NCBI GenBank assembly: GCA_910585065.1
Contig: CAJUCG010000001.1
Coordinates: 1 to 61,128 of the forward strand
Direction: 5' to 3'
Source of the DNA: an uncultured Lachnospiraceae bacterium
Lineage (GTDB): Bacteria > Bacillota > Clostridia > Lachnospirales > Lachnospiraceae
Length of the DNA: 61,128 nucleotides
Part shown: in pieces, positions 23,485 to 32,406 of the stretch
Numbering within the stretch: position 1 is the stretch's first letter
How the letters are laid out: every line of letters begins with the position of its first letter
Notes under the pieces: generated by a model
Database searches by the model: none
Seen by the model: only the letters and a program-made list of their open reading frames with translations
What the model was told of the DNA's origin: nothing
Position numbers and translations under genes: made by a program

Positions 23485-24165
23485 TCACCTACTGCTCTCT
23501 CTTTTGCGCCGTTTCTCCTCTTCAAATACATATTTTACAATAATTTCCCGATCCGCTTCGCTGATATTTGTAAATTCTACACGGTTCTCATAAATTTTTT
23601 TGCGGTTTTTAAGATCTGCGCTGGCAATGACTTTTGCTCGAAGCTGAAATTCACTTTTGTTCTCTCCAAGCAACAGTGCAAAACTAATGCCAAGTTCCTC
23701 CCCCGGCAAAAAGGCTTCCTCCGCGTTAAAACGCGCGCCGCCCCCGCTGATATCAACAATAGTCGCCGCTTTTATGTCCTCCGCCAGTTCTCCCTCCTGC
23801 GCCATCGGTCGGTAATACATATCGATAATACAGTTTAAGCGAAAAAATTGTCTGCACTGAAATTTTTCTATCTCCGAGGCACACTCCATCTTTACCAGGA
23901 AAAGCTGTTCCAGGCAGTAGCGGTCACTTACCTGCGCGATACAATAATAAAGTTCTTCTTTGGCATGAAAAAACATATTGTAGCGTTCCCCGATATCAAG
24001 AAAAACCATTTTTTCCTCCATCGGCATTGCAATCACCAGGGTATCGTCATCTTTTACCTCTGTCAGCTGACCAACCAACGTCCTTGCCCCCGCGATCTCC
24101 TTTAATTTCCCCGTGTACTTTGTCAGCGTGATCTTTTGTCCGATAGTTAGCCCTCTTGCCATCAT
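23485..24165 (-). CDS. PilZ-domain flagellar brake-type protein
   Basis: 226 residues. An N-terminal YcgR-like domain (about 1-95) is followed by a PilZ domain with both cyclic di-GMP motifs: RQFFR (RxxxR) and VDISGGGARF (DxSxxG). In Bacillus subtilis the related YpfA binds cyclic di-GMP and slows the motor at MotA. Two ATG codons are adjacent (24165 and 24162); GGGGG upstream fits either. Its place inside the fla/che operon between flhG and cheB ties it to motility. Confidence 0.9.
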   Translation of the reverse strand: MMARGLTIGQKITLTKYTGKLKEIAGARTLVGQLTEVKDDDTLVIAMPMEEKMVFLDIGERYNMFFHAKEELYYCIAQVSDRYCLEQLFLVKMECASEIEKFQCRQFFRLNCIIDMYYRPMAQEGELAEDIKAATIVDISGGGARFNAEEAFLPGEELGISFALLLGENKSEFQLRAKVIASADLKNRKKIYENRVEFTNISEADREIIVKYVFEEEKRRKRESSR

Positions 24166-24177
24166 AATGCCCCCATT

Positions 24178-25077
24178 CTAAGCGTTCCACTTCTGTCGGT
24201 TCGCCGTCCGGAGCAGGTTGTTAAAAAGATGCGCAATCCCCTTTCTTCCCTCCCCCGTCTGAGCATAAGCCCCTGCAAGTTTTACGGCCAACTCTCTAAG
24301 TGCCTTTCCCGCGCCCGAATCCGGCACGGATAACACTACTGGCTTTTGTCGTATAATCGCTTTTGATACCTGTTCATCCTGCGGGATGCTGCCGAGATAT
24401 TCCATCTCAAAATCTAGGAACCTCGTCACCACCATATTGATTTTTTCGAATAGTTCCCTACCCTCATTCTTTGCCGTCACCCGGTTAGCAATCATTTTAA
24501 TGCAAGTATCCTCCGCAGAAAATTCTGCCTTTTTGTTCAATGTTTTTAACAGCGCGTATGCGTCGGTGATCGAGGTCGGCTCCGGCGTTATCACCAAAAG
24601 AACCTCCGCGCCCGCCGACACAAATTCAAGAACAGCATCTGTAATGCCCGCCCCCGTATCAATAATCACAATATCCGCCATCTCATCTAACTCTGCAAGC
24701 CGCGAAGTCAGATTTAAGATCTGATCCCTCGTTAGGCTTGTCAGCTCGTGAATTCCGGAACCTCCGGAAATAAACCCGATCCCCTCCGGTCCTTTTATTA
24801 TAATATCCGTAAGATTCTTCCCCCGAAACATCATATCCGCGAGATTGTATTCCGGGCGGATTCCAAGCATTACCTCAATATTTGCCAGACCAAAGTCCAC
24901 ATCTAACACCAGCACCCGCTTGCCCATCCTTGCAAGTTCAATCGCCAGGTTTACAGAGATGCTGGATTTTCCAACGCCGCCCTTGCCACTTGTCACGGTA
25001 ATTACACGGGCGGGATTTGAAGGTTGGCTAATGGTATTTTCCCTTACCAGCTTTCTTAACTGTTCCGCCTGATCCAT
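24178..25077 (-). CDS. flhG: Flagellar number regulator FlhG (MinD/ParA-type ATPase)
   Basis: 299 residues. Deviant Walker A SGKGGVGKSS in ITVTSGKGGVGKSSISVNLA, Walker B VLVLDVDFGLANIEVMLG, and DIVIIDTGAGITDAVLEF. It pairs with FlhF to set number and place of flagella; an N-terminal EQLRKLVRENT segment resembles the FlhF-activating helix. The ATG follows the flhF stop with no gap (TAAATG), so translation is coupled. Confidence 0.96.
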   Translation of the reverse strand: MDQAEQLRKLVRENTISQPSNPARVITVTSGKGGVGKSSISVNLAIELARMGKRVLVLDVDFGLANIEVMLGIRPEYNLADMMFRGKNLTDIIIKGPEGIGFISGGSGIHELTSLTRDQILNLTSRLAELDEMADIVIIDTGAGITDAVLEFVSAGAEVLLVITPEPTSITDAYALLKTLNKKAEFSAEDTCIKMIANRVTAKNEGRELFEKINMVVTRFLDFEMEYLGSIPQDEQVSKAIIRQKPVVLSVPDSGAGKALRELAVKLAGAYAQTGEGRKGIAHLFNNLLRTANRQKWNA

Positions 25078-26265
25078 TTATTCACTGCCTCCTAACAATT
25101 GTTTTGCAATGTTCTGAGGATCGATCGCGCTGATATCATCCGGAACATTCTGACCAAAAGTTGCATAAGACAGCGGTGCCCCCGTTTTCATACGGATATT
25201 TAGCAGATTGCCAATGCAGTTTGTCTCGTCCAGTTTTGTGAAGATCAGCGCGTAATCTACAATCTGTAAATAGCTGTCTGTAATCTTTAATAAGTCGTGA
25301 TATTTCGTCGTGGCACTCAGCACAAGAAAAACTTCTCGCTCCCTTTCCGGAACGGAATTCAAAAGCCGTTCAAGATCGTCGCGCTGCTCCCTGTTTTTGT
25401 AGGAACGCCCCGCCGTATCCACCAGTACAATATCATAATCTTTCAGTTTCTCTTTCGCCTCTTTCACTTCCTCCGGCGAGTAGACAACGTGCAGCGGAAT
25501 ATCGAGAATATTCGCGTAGGTCGTCAGCTGCTCCACGGCGGCGATACGGTAAGTATCCGCCGTCATCAAGGCAATCTTTTTCTTTTTGTTCATCTTGAGC
25601 ATGGAGGCAATCTTCGCGATGGTCGTTGTCTTGCCCACGCCCGTAGGCCCGATAAAAAAGATATATTTCGGCTGGTTTTTTCCCGCTTCAATCGCGTGGA
25701 TCTGTCCCAGTTTAAGCACAATTTTTTGATACATACTCGTCAGAATATTATTCATCCCCGTATTTTTTTTCAGACTGTGTTCAATCTCGCCAATCATCTG
25801 GTTTGCGTAGGTTTCATCCACCTCGTTCGCAATCATCTGATTATAAATTAGCTGCAGACATGCAAGGTTGGAGTCCATGTCTTCCTCTGCCACAGCCTCC
25901 TTTTCCTCCCCCCCGTCACTCTCTAATTTGTTTGTGCGAATAGTGATTTGATTTTCTAATATATCCTGGAGTTTATCCAGTTTTTGTTCTATCGCAGTAG
26001 AACCACCTCCGAAGCCCGCCGCTGGCATCTCATCCTCATAAATAATATTTGGATTGCGCTTTACTGGCTCCTCCTTTGCCTTTTGCTGCTTTCCATTCTC
26101 ATCCACCGCCGCCGTAATCTCCACGCTCGGTTTGCGAAACAGCTTATAGATCCCCCTTGGCAGATTTTTCTTAATATTCATCACGATCGCATCCATGCCA
26201 AGTTCTTTCTTCGCAAGTAATATGGCTTCCGCTTCCGTACTTGCGGTGAATTTTTTAATTATCAT
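25078..26265 (-). CDS. flhF: Flagellar biosynthesis GTPase FlhF (SRP-like)
   Basis: 395 residues. N-terminal B domain (about 1-110), helical N domain, then the SRP-type G domain: FFIGPTGVGKTTTIAKIASM (P-loop), ALMTADTYRIAAVEQLTTYA, DIVLVDTAGRSYKN (G3) and FTKLDET (G4). Marks the site of flagellar assembly. It starts one base after the flhA stop and its stop abuts the flhG start, so the three genes are translationally linked. Confidence 0.97.
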   Translation of the reverse strand: MIIKKFTASTEAEAILLAKKELGMDAIVMNIKKNLPRGIYKLFRKPSVEITAAVDENGKQQKAKEEPVKRNPNIIYEDEMPAAGFGGGSTAIEQKLDKLQDILENQITIRTNKLESDGGEEKEAVAEEDMDSNLACLQLIYNQMIANEVDETYANQMIGEIEHSLKKNTGMNNILTSMYQKIVLKLGQIHAIEAGKNQPKYIFFIGPTGVGKTTTIAKIASMLKMNKKKKIALMTADTYRIAAVEQLTTYANILDIPLHVVYSPEEVKEAKEKLKDYDIVLVDTAGRSYKNREQRDDLERLLNSVPEREREVFLVLSATTKYHDLLKITDSYLQIVDYALIFTKLDETNCIGNLLNIRMKTGAPLSYATFGQNVPDDISAIDPQNIAKQLLGGSE

Positions 26266-26266
26266 T

Positions 26267-28300
26267 TTATGCTGTCACCATCCCCACTGATTGTAATTCA
26301 ACATTTGATTCGATCTCATTGTACGATACAACGATTAAGTCCTGGAAATAATCTCTCGAAAGGCGTTTAAAGTACATACGCACAATCGGCGAGGTGATAA
26401 TTACTGGGTTCTTTCCAAGATTTTCCAGTTTTCCAACTTCCTCCTCGACAGATTTCATAATCTTTTGTGTTCGATCCGGGTCGAGTGCCAGGAAAGCTCC
26501 CTGCTCCGTCTGCTTGACACTGCCCATAATTTCCTGCTCGATCTTCGGGTCGAGCGTGACCACACTTGTCATCTCGCCGCTCGGGAAATACTTATTTGAG
26601 ATCGCGCGCTTTAAGCTCTGGCGAACATATTCAGTCAATACATCCGTATCGCGCGTAGTCGGCGCGTAATCGGCAAGAGTTTCAAAAATCGTGACAAGGT
26701 CTAAGATGGAGATTCCCTCGCGCAAAAGATTCTGCAATACCTTTTGAATTTCGCCCACACCAAGAAGTTTTGGAACAAGCTCCCCGATCAATGTCTGATT
26801 TGCCTCCTGCATATTGTTGATCAGGTTCTGTACATCCTGGCGTGTTAAGAGTTCGTCTAGATGGGTGCTGATTACTTGGGTCAAGTGCGTCGCAATAATG
26901 GACGGCGGATCAACTACCGTGTAGCCGTAGGACTCCGCTCTCTCCCTCTGATTCTCTGTGATCCAGATCGCTGGCAGATGATAGGATGGCTCGAATGTCG
27001 GGATTCCGGTGATTTCCTCCTCGACATAGCCGGGGTTCATTGCCATATAATGGTCAAAGAGAATTTCCCCGTCGCTAACTGGAATTCCCTTGATCTTAAT
27101 TACATACTGGTTCGGGTTGAGCTGGATATTATCGCGCAGACGGATAGTCGGCACAACACAGCCAAACTCTAATGCAATCTGCCTTCTGATCATCACGACA
27201 CGGTCAAGCAAATCGCCGCCCTGGTTGACATCGGCGAGCGGGATAATCCCGTAGCCGAATTCCAACTCAATAAAGTCCACATGCAAAAGTGAAGTGACAT
27301 TCTCCGGTCTTCGTATCTCCTCCGCACTCGTCTCCTCGATACTTGCTTCCGCCTCGATCTCCTGCACTTTGGTTCTGTTCTTGATCACGGTAGCCGTGGC
27401 GAGAAATGCAATGCCGTAAGGGCAGAAAATAATAAATGGCAGCGGCGTAAAAATGCCCAAAAATACCATGCTTCCGCCAACCATATAAAGCACCTTAGGA
27501 ATCGAAAAAAGCTGTTTTACTAATAAATCGCCGATATCGGCTTCCTTTGAAACCTTTGTGACAAGAATACCGGTAGCAAGTGAGATCATCAGCGAGGGAA
27601 TCTGACTGACTAAGCCGTCCCCGATGGTAAGCATCGCATATTTATTTAACGCCTGCGTTGCAGTAAGTCCGCCGCGCATCATTCCCATCACCACGCCGCC
27701 GACCAAATTGATCACAGTGATGATAAGACCCGCTGTCGCATCCCCCTTTACGTACTTTGTCGCACCATCCATAGAGCCGAAGAATGCGGATTCCTCCTGA
27801 ATTTTTTCGCGGCGTTCCTTCGCCTGCTGATCAGTGATCGCACCGGTATTTAAGTCGGCATCAATCGCCATCTGTTTTCCGGGCATTGCGTCGAGCGTAA
27901 ATCTCGCCGTCACTTCGGATACGCGCTCCGAACCTTTGTTTATTACAAGAAACTGGACAATTACTAAAATAATAAAGACAATCATGCCGACCACTGGATC
28001 GCCCCTGCCCACAAACTCTCCAAACTGTGTCACGACAGCTCCCGGCTCTCCGGTAGTCAAAATCAGTTTTGTCGACGATACATTTAGCGAGATGCGGAAT
28101 GTCGTCGTAAAGAGCAAGATGGTTGGGAACGTGGACATATTTAGCACTTCCTGCGAAAAGAGCGCATTGAACAAAACAATCATGGCGATGGAGATATTTA
28201 ACGCCAAAAGAACATCGAGCAGACTTGACTTCATCGGTACAATCAAGAATACAATTGCCGCGAGAATATAAATTCCGATTGCAAAATCCGCTTTTCTCAT
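26267..28300 (-). CDS. flhA: Flagellar type III export gate protein FlhA
   Basis: 677 residues. The N-terminal half holds about eight membrane helices and the FHIPEP signature region is recognisable (LDAMPGKQMAIDADLNTGAI with preceding ERVSEVTARF). The C-terminal half is the cytoplasmic substrate-docking domain (YGYTVVDPPSIIATHLTQVI). It forms the ring through which flagellar subunits are delivered to the gate made of FliPQR-FlhB. RBS AAAGGAGAAACGGG precedes the ATG. Confidence 0.98.
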   Translation of the reverse strand: MRKADFAIGIYILAAIVFLIVPMKSSLLDVLLALNISIAMIVLFNALFSQEVLNMSTFPTILLFTTTFRISLNVSSTKLILTTGEPGAVVTQFGEFVGRGDPVVGMIVFIILVIVQFLVINKGSERVSEVTARFTLDAMPGKQMAIDADLNTGAITDQQAKERREKIQEESAFFGSMDGATKYVKGDATAGLIITVINLVGGVVMGMMRGGLTATQALNKYAMLTIGDGLVSQIPSLMISLATGILVTKVSKEADIGDLLVKQLFSIPKVLYMVGGSMVFLGIFTPLPFIIFCPYGIAFLATATVIKNRTKVQEIEAEASIEETSAEEIRRPENVTSLLHVDFIELEFGYGIIPLADVNQGGDLLDRVVMIRRQIALEFGCVVPTIRLRDNIQLNPNQYVIKIKGIPVSDGEILFDHYMAMNPGYVEEEITGIPTFEPSYHLPAIWITENQRERAESYGYTVVDPPSIIATHLTQVISTHLDELLTRQDVQNLINNMQEANQTLIGELVPKLLGVGEIQKVLQNLLREGISILDLVTIFETLADYAPTTRDTDVLTEYVRQSLKRAISNKYFPSGEMTSVVTLDPKIEQEIMGSVKQTEQGAFLALDPDRTQKIMKSVEEEVGKLENLGKNPVIITSPIVRMYFKRLSRDYFQDLIVVSYNEIESNVELQSVGMVTA

Positions 28301-28355
28301 TCCCGTTTCTCCTTTCCTCTATTCTCTAAATGGAATTTTCTTCCAATTCTTTTCA

Positions 28356-29522
28356 TTAAACCGCTTTATTTTTCAAATTATATACATAGGAGAGGACTTC
28401 CGCCGTCATCTGGTAAAGTTCTACCGGAATTTCCTGCTCCAAATCAACATTGTAATACAGCATACGTGCAAGAGGTTTGTTCTCGACAATCGGAATATTA
28501 TATTCCTTTGCCGCCTCCCTTATTTTTGCCGCCACATAATCCGCACCTTTTGCAATCAATACCGGCGCGGAAGAAACTTCCTTATCATATTTGAGTGCGC
28601 AGGCAAAATGCGTAGGGTTTGTAATAACAACATCCGCCTCCGGCAGCTGCTGCATCATTCTGCGCTGGGATGCCTCACGCATCTTCTGGCGAATCCGGCC
28701 TTTGATCTGCGGGTCGCCCTCTGTCTGTTTATACTCATCCTTTACTTCCTGTTTGGTCATCCGCATTTCCTTTTTAAATTTTCTCTTCTGGTAAATCAAA
28801 TCGGCAAAACCAATCACTAAGAAAAACGCGCTGATCCGAATCCCTAGATCGATAATCTCCTCGCCAATATAGACGGCGGCAGCAGAGATATTGCCGATCT
28901 GGTAGAGAAGATATAAATGGTCAATCTTATCCTTTATCATCGAGTAGGCAATCACACAGATCACAAGAATCTTGGCGATCGCTTTTACTAGCTCCATCAC
29001 CTTATCCATGGAAAAGATCTTTTTAAATCCTTTAATGGGATTGAGCTTGCTAAATTTGGGCATCAGGGGCTTTCCTGTCACTTTCCATTTTACTTGAACT
29101 ACATTGGTGACAAACGCAATCAAAAACGCGATCGCGAGAAAGGGCAGAATCGCCAACAATATAGTGAAAATCCCACTCTGCAAAAGCCTTCCAAGGGTAT
29201 TTTGGTTAAACTCATCTAAACTTATCGTGCCAATCATGCCATAGGTGTCAAAAAAGGATCCGAGCAAAAGATTTCCAAGAAAGCCTGTAAACACCTTTAG
29301 GGAGAGAAAGAGCCCCATCAGACCAAAAGCGGTGGTCAGCTCCTGGCTCTTTGATACCTGACCTTCCTTTCTGGCATCCTCTAATTTTTTTGTCGTCGGT
29401 TCCTCGGTCTTTTCCCCGCCCGGTCCCTCCTGCGCAAAAAACTGTAGACGAAGCGGATACGGGCAGAAAAGATCCCTTTCTGCATTCCCCATCGATTCCG
29501 CACTCTGCGCCATCTGCCTCAT
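28356..29522 (-). CDS. flhB: Flagellar export switch protein FlhB
   Basis: 388 residues. Four membrane helices (about 65-240), then a cytoplasmic domain with the self-cleavage motif NPTH at residues 302-305 (ADVVITNPTHFACAL). Cleavage switches export from hook to filament proteins. The N-terminus carries the segment LRLQFFAQEGPGGEKTEEPT common in clostridial FlhB. A second ATG three codons in (29513) has better spacing from GGGGAAGG and may be the true start. It follows fliR by 13 bases. Confidence 0.97.
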   Translation of the reverse strand: MRQMAQSAESMGNAERDLFCPYPLRLQFFAQEGPGGEKTEEPTTKKLEDARKEGQVSKSQELTTAFGLMGLFLSLKVFTGFLGNLLLGSFFDTYGMIGTISLDEFNQNTLGRLLQSGIFTILLAILPFLAIAFLIAFVTNVVQVKWKVTGKPLMPKFSKLNPIKGFKKIFSMDKVMELVKAIAKILVICVIAYSMIKDKIDHLYLLYQIGNISAAAVYIGEEIIDLGIRISAFFLVIGFADLIYQKRKFKKEMRMTKQEVKDEYKQTEGDPQIKGRIRQKMREASQRRMMQQLPEADVVITNPTHFACALKYDKEVSSAPVLIAKGADYVAAKIREAAKEYNIPIVENKPLARMLYYNVDLEQEIPVELYQMTAEVLSYVYNLKNKAV

Positions 29523-29535
29523 CCTTCCCCTTATA

Positions 29536-30303
29536 TTAATGCAGATAAACCGATGCCTTCTTTAACATATCAAGCATCTGGTCAAAGATAAAATCGGCGA
29601 TCGAGTCAAGCTGTGCGGTAATTACGACAAGTACCACAAGACCAATCAGGACCTTTAGCTGGATTCCGATCACAAACATATTCATCTGCGGTGCTACCTT
29701 TGCCAAGATTGCAAGCACCGCATTTGCAATCATAATCGCCGCAAATACCGGGAGTGCGATCCGAAACCCAATCACACAGAAGTCCACAATAAACTGAACC
29801 ATCAGCTTGTAAATTTCAGTGTTGAGCGAAACACCATTTAACGGGATCAATTCAAAGGAATCGACAATCGCCTCCACAATATAATAGTGCAGCCTTGACA
29901 CCAGCATCACCAGCAAAACCGCATAATTATAAATATTTGAGGTTAAAGAAACCGTGCTTTTTGTCGCGGGATCATACTCCGTTGCCATGGAAAACCCAAT
30001 CTGCATATCCATAATCTGCCCCGCAAACGAGAGAATAAAAGTACAGATATTGGAAAAGAGTCCCAGCACCACTCCTGCAAGCACATTTTCTGCCACCAAG
30101 AGCAGATAGCCGAGTGAACCGGAATAGGCAAGCGGCTGGTAGGTCGAGATTGTAAATACCAGATAGGCAAGCACCGCGGAAAGACCGACCTTTATCCTCT
30201 GTGGAACGGTATTCATCGAGAAGAACGGTGCGGCATAGACAAAAGCCGATATTCTTGCAAGGATCACAAGATAAAACTCAAACTGCTCTAAGGTAAATGT
30301 CAT
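29536..30303 (-). CDS. fliR: Flagellar export protein FliR
   Basis: 255 residues with six predicted membrane helices; core export-gate subunit in complex with FliP and FliQ. Recognisable segments: ILARISAFVYAAPFFSMNTV near the N-terminus, FAGQIMDMQIGFSMATEYDP, and the C-terminal VFAAIMIANAVLAILAKVAP. It is separated from fliQ by 92 bases that contain a stem-loop, unlike most gaps in this operon. Confidence 0.97.
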   Translation of the reverse strand: MTFTLEQFEFYLVILARISAFVYAAPFFSMNTVPQRIKVGLSAVLAYLVFTISTYQPLAYSGSLGYLLLVAENVLAGVVLGLFSNICTFILSFAGQIMDMQIGFSMATEYDPATKSTVSLTSNIYNYAVLLVMLVSRLHYYIVEAIVDSFELIPLNGVSLNTEIYKLMVQFIVDFCVIGFRIALPVFAAIMIANAVLAILAKVAPQMNMFVIGIQLKVLIGLVVLVVITAQLDSIADFIFDQMLDMLKKASVYLH

Positions 30304-30340
30304 ATCTGCTTCTCGCCCCTCTCGTGTATCAAAATTTTCG

Positions 30341-30396
30341 GTGTGAAAGGGGTAACTCCAAAAATCCCTTTAGCTTTCCCTATGCCCCTTCACACT
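30341..30396 (-). other. Stem-loop between fliQ and fliR
   Basis: GTGTGAAAGGGG (30341-30352) pairs with CCCCTTCACAC (30385-30395) with one bulge. The enclosed 32 bases may fold further (GGGAAAGC/GGATTTTT region). It begins at the fliQ stop codon and there is no T-run, so it is more likely a processing or stability element than a terminator. Confidence 0.55.
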
Positions 30397-30668
30397 CAGC
30401 CCTTTAAGAAATACGGTAAATTCTGCATCAGATAGGCGAAGAACTCGACGACTGAGTTCATAATCCATCGTCCGCAAAGCATAATAGTGATAAAGATCCC
30501 CAATAATTTTGGTACAAAGGTCAGTGTTTGCTCCTGTATCGAAGTAACTGTCTGCAAAATACTGATAATCAGACCGACGATAAGCGACACCAAAAGCATC
30601 GGTGCTGACACCTTTACAATCAGGTAGAGTGCGCGGTTTACCACCTCAATTACCTGCGTCTCCGACAT
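30396..30668 (-). CDS. fliQ: Flagellar export protein FliQ
   Basis: 90 residues with two membrane hairpin helices (LIVKVSAPMLLVSLIVGLII and ITIMLCGRWIMNSVVEFFAY region) and the conserved SILQTVTSIQEQTLTFVPKL between them. Export-gate subunit. It starts 42 bases after fliP. Confidence 0.97.
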   Translation of the reverse strand: MSETQVIEVVNRALYLIVKVSAPMLLVSLIVGLIISILQTVTSIQEQTLTFVPKLLGIFITIMLCGRWIMNSVVEFFAYLMQNLPYFLKG

Positions 30669-30710
30669 ATTGTTCCCCCTTCTTTTTGGCTTCGGAATTT
30701 TTTTATTCCA

Positions 30711-31532
30711 TTAAAGCATCCGAAATGTTGCGATTAACTGCTCAATAATCAGGTTCCAGCCATCCGCCATAATAAAAAGCAGGATCTTAAACGGCATGGA
30801 GATTGTTGTTGGCGGCAGCATCATCATTCCCATTGACATCAGCGTGGAGGCCACTACCATATCAATAATGATAAACGGAATATAAATCATAAATCCGATA
30901 ATAAACGCCATTCGAAGTTCGCTGATAATAAATGCCGGAATCAGCACGGAAGTCGGACAGTCCTCCCTGCTCTCAAGCGAAGTATAGCCCGCCACCTTCA
31001 AAAAAAGCTTTAGATCCTTCTCGTCCGTCTGGTTAAACATAAATTCCCTCAGTGGTTCAAGCCCCCGCTCAAAGGCCTCCTCCTGTGAAATTTCCCCCGC
31101 AGAGAGCGGTTCGATCGCCTCAGTATTGATTTTTGAAAAGACTGGTGACATAATAAATACCGTGAGAAACAGTGCCAGTCCAATCAAAACTTGATTTGGC
31201 GGCGTTGTCTGCATTCCGAGTGCCGTCCTAGTAAAATGGAGTACAATCAGGATGCGGGTAAACGAAGTCACCATAATCAAAATTGACGGCGCAATGGAGA
31301 TAATGGTAATTAAAATCAGGACTTGCAGCGTCGAAGTCAGGGAACCGCCATCTTTGGTGCTAAAATAAAAAGAAAGCTCATTTCCGCCCTGATCCGTCAG
31401 CCCATTGTCCGTTGCCGCAGCAAATATTGTTTTGGGAGCATCAAAAAGAAAGGTCAACAGGCACACCCCGAAAACAACAAGTACTGCAATCATCCTTTTC
31501 TTATTCCTCTTTTTACAGTCCTTACATTTCAT
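30711..31532 (-). CDS. fliP: Flagellar export protein FliP
   Basis: 273 residues from the ATG at 31532 (AAGG upstream). An N-terminal cleavable-type signal (MIAVLVVFGVCLLTFLF) is preceded by an unusually basic, Cys-containing start (MKCKDCKKRNKKR). The core has SFTRILIVLHFTRTALGMQT, PPNQVLIGLALFLTVFIMSP and SMGMMMLPPTTISMPFKILL, all FliP signatures. Export-gate core. Confidence 0.97.
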   Translation of the reverse strand: MKCKDCKKRNKKRMIAVLVVFGVCLLTFLFDAPKTIFAAATDNGLTDQGGNELSFYFSTKDGGSLTSTLQVLILITIISIAPSILIMVTSFTRILIVLHFTRTALGMQTTPPNQVLIGLALFLTVFIMSPVFSKINTEAIEPLSAGEISQEEAFERGLEPLREFMFNQTDEKDLKLFLKVAGYTSLESREDCPTSVLIPAFIISELRMAFIIGFMIYIPFIIIDMVVASTLMSMGMMMLPPTTISMPFKILLFIMADGWNLIIEQLIATFRML

Positions 31533-31544
31533 GTGTATCAACCT

Positions 31545-32006
31545 TTACTTTATGTCATCGTCATATTCGCTGTTAGAAGAAGGATGATCCGAATCGGATC
31601 GCTCCTTCCCCTGTATGTCTGCACTTCTTTTTAACATCCCGTTAAAAATATTCTTAAAACTCGCCGTACTCTGCATATCCTCCCGCCACATCAAAATATC
31701 TTCCTCCTTTAATTCGGAGAGCATTGTCACTGTGTCCTTGCAGATGGCAATTATAAAATACCGCTTGCCCACCTGAATCAGAGAAAGATACTTATTCTGC
31801 GCCAGGTGAAATGTGTCAATCGTCTTGAAATTACTATTTTTCTGTCGTGAAAGCTGTTTTCCCCCCACCAGGCGCGTAACAAAATAGCTTGCCACAATAA
31901 TCAGGATACATACCCCAATCAAACCAATCAGACTCGCAATGCTGCCAAGTCTTGTGTCGGATAGAGGACTCGCGCCGCCATTTCCAGAGATTTCCAGAAA
32001 AATCAT
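31545..32006 (-). CDS. fliO: Flagellar biosynthesis protein FliO
   Basis: 153 residues from the ATG at 32006; a TTG nine bases upstream (32015) would overlap the cheY stop and is the alternative. One membrane helix (about 22-44, SLIGLIGVCILIIVASYFVT) is followed by the FliO core FKTIDTFHLAQNKYLSLIQV, GKRYFIIAIC, and a polar, acidic tail. It helps assemble the FliP ring. No strong ribosome site; coupling to cheY translation is likely. Confidence 0.9.
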   Translation of the reverse strand: MIFLEISGNGGASPLSDTRLGSIASLIGLIGVCILIIVASYFVTRLVGGKQLSRQKNSNFKTIDTFHLAQNKYLSLIQVGKRYFIIAICKDTVTMLSELKEEDILMWREDMQSTASFKNIFNGMLKRSADIQGKERSDSDHPSSNSEYDDDIK

Positions 32007-32007
32007 C

Positions 32008-32370
32008 TCAGCCAATCGCTTTCTTTACTGCCTCCAATACGCGGTCCGGCTGGAATGGTTTTACGATGAAATCCTTTGCTCCGGACTGGATCGACTCAAT
32101 AACCATCGCTTGCTGCCCCATCGCAGAACACATGATAATCGCCGCATTCGGATCCGCCGCCTTGATCTTTTTGAGTGCCTGAATCCCATCCATCTCCGGC
32201 ATGGTAATATCCATCATAACAAGATCTGGCTTGGTTTCATTATACTTCTCCACCGCCTTCTGGCCATTCTCCGCCTCGCCGACAATCGTGTATCCGTTCT
32301 TGGTCAGGATATCCTTGATCATCATCCTCATAAACGCTGCATCATCACAAATCAAAATATTCTTCGCCAT
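32008..32370 (-). CDS. cheY: Chemotaxis response regulator CheY
   Basis: 120-residue single receiver domain. Acid pocket Asp9-Asp10 (ILICDDAAFMRMM), phosphoacceptor Asp54 (DLVMMDITMPEMDG), switch Ser in IMCSAMGQQ and Lys in KDFIVKPFQPDRV. When phosphorylated by CheA it binds FliM and FliY at the switch; CheC and FliY remove the phosphate. Sits between fliY and fliO as in Bacillus. Confidence 0.98.
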   Translation of the reverse strand: MAKNILICDDAAFMRMMIKDILTKNGYTIVGEAENGQKAVEKYNETKPDLVMMDITMPEMDGIQALKKIKAADPNAAIIMCSAMGQQAMVIESIQSGAKDFIVKPFQPDRVLEAVKKAIG

Positions 32371-32406
32371 ATTCTCTCTCCTTTTTGTATGAATTTTGGG
32401 CGCGAC

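Noticed and set aside
27525..27545. GCCGATATCGGC palindrome in flhA resembling a sigma-28 -10
   Set aside because: It lies in coding sequence with no TAAA at the right distance on either strand.
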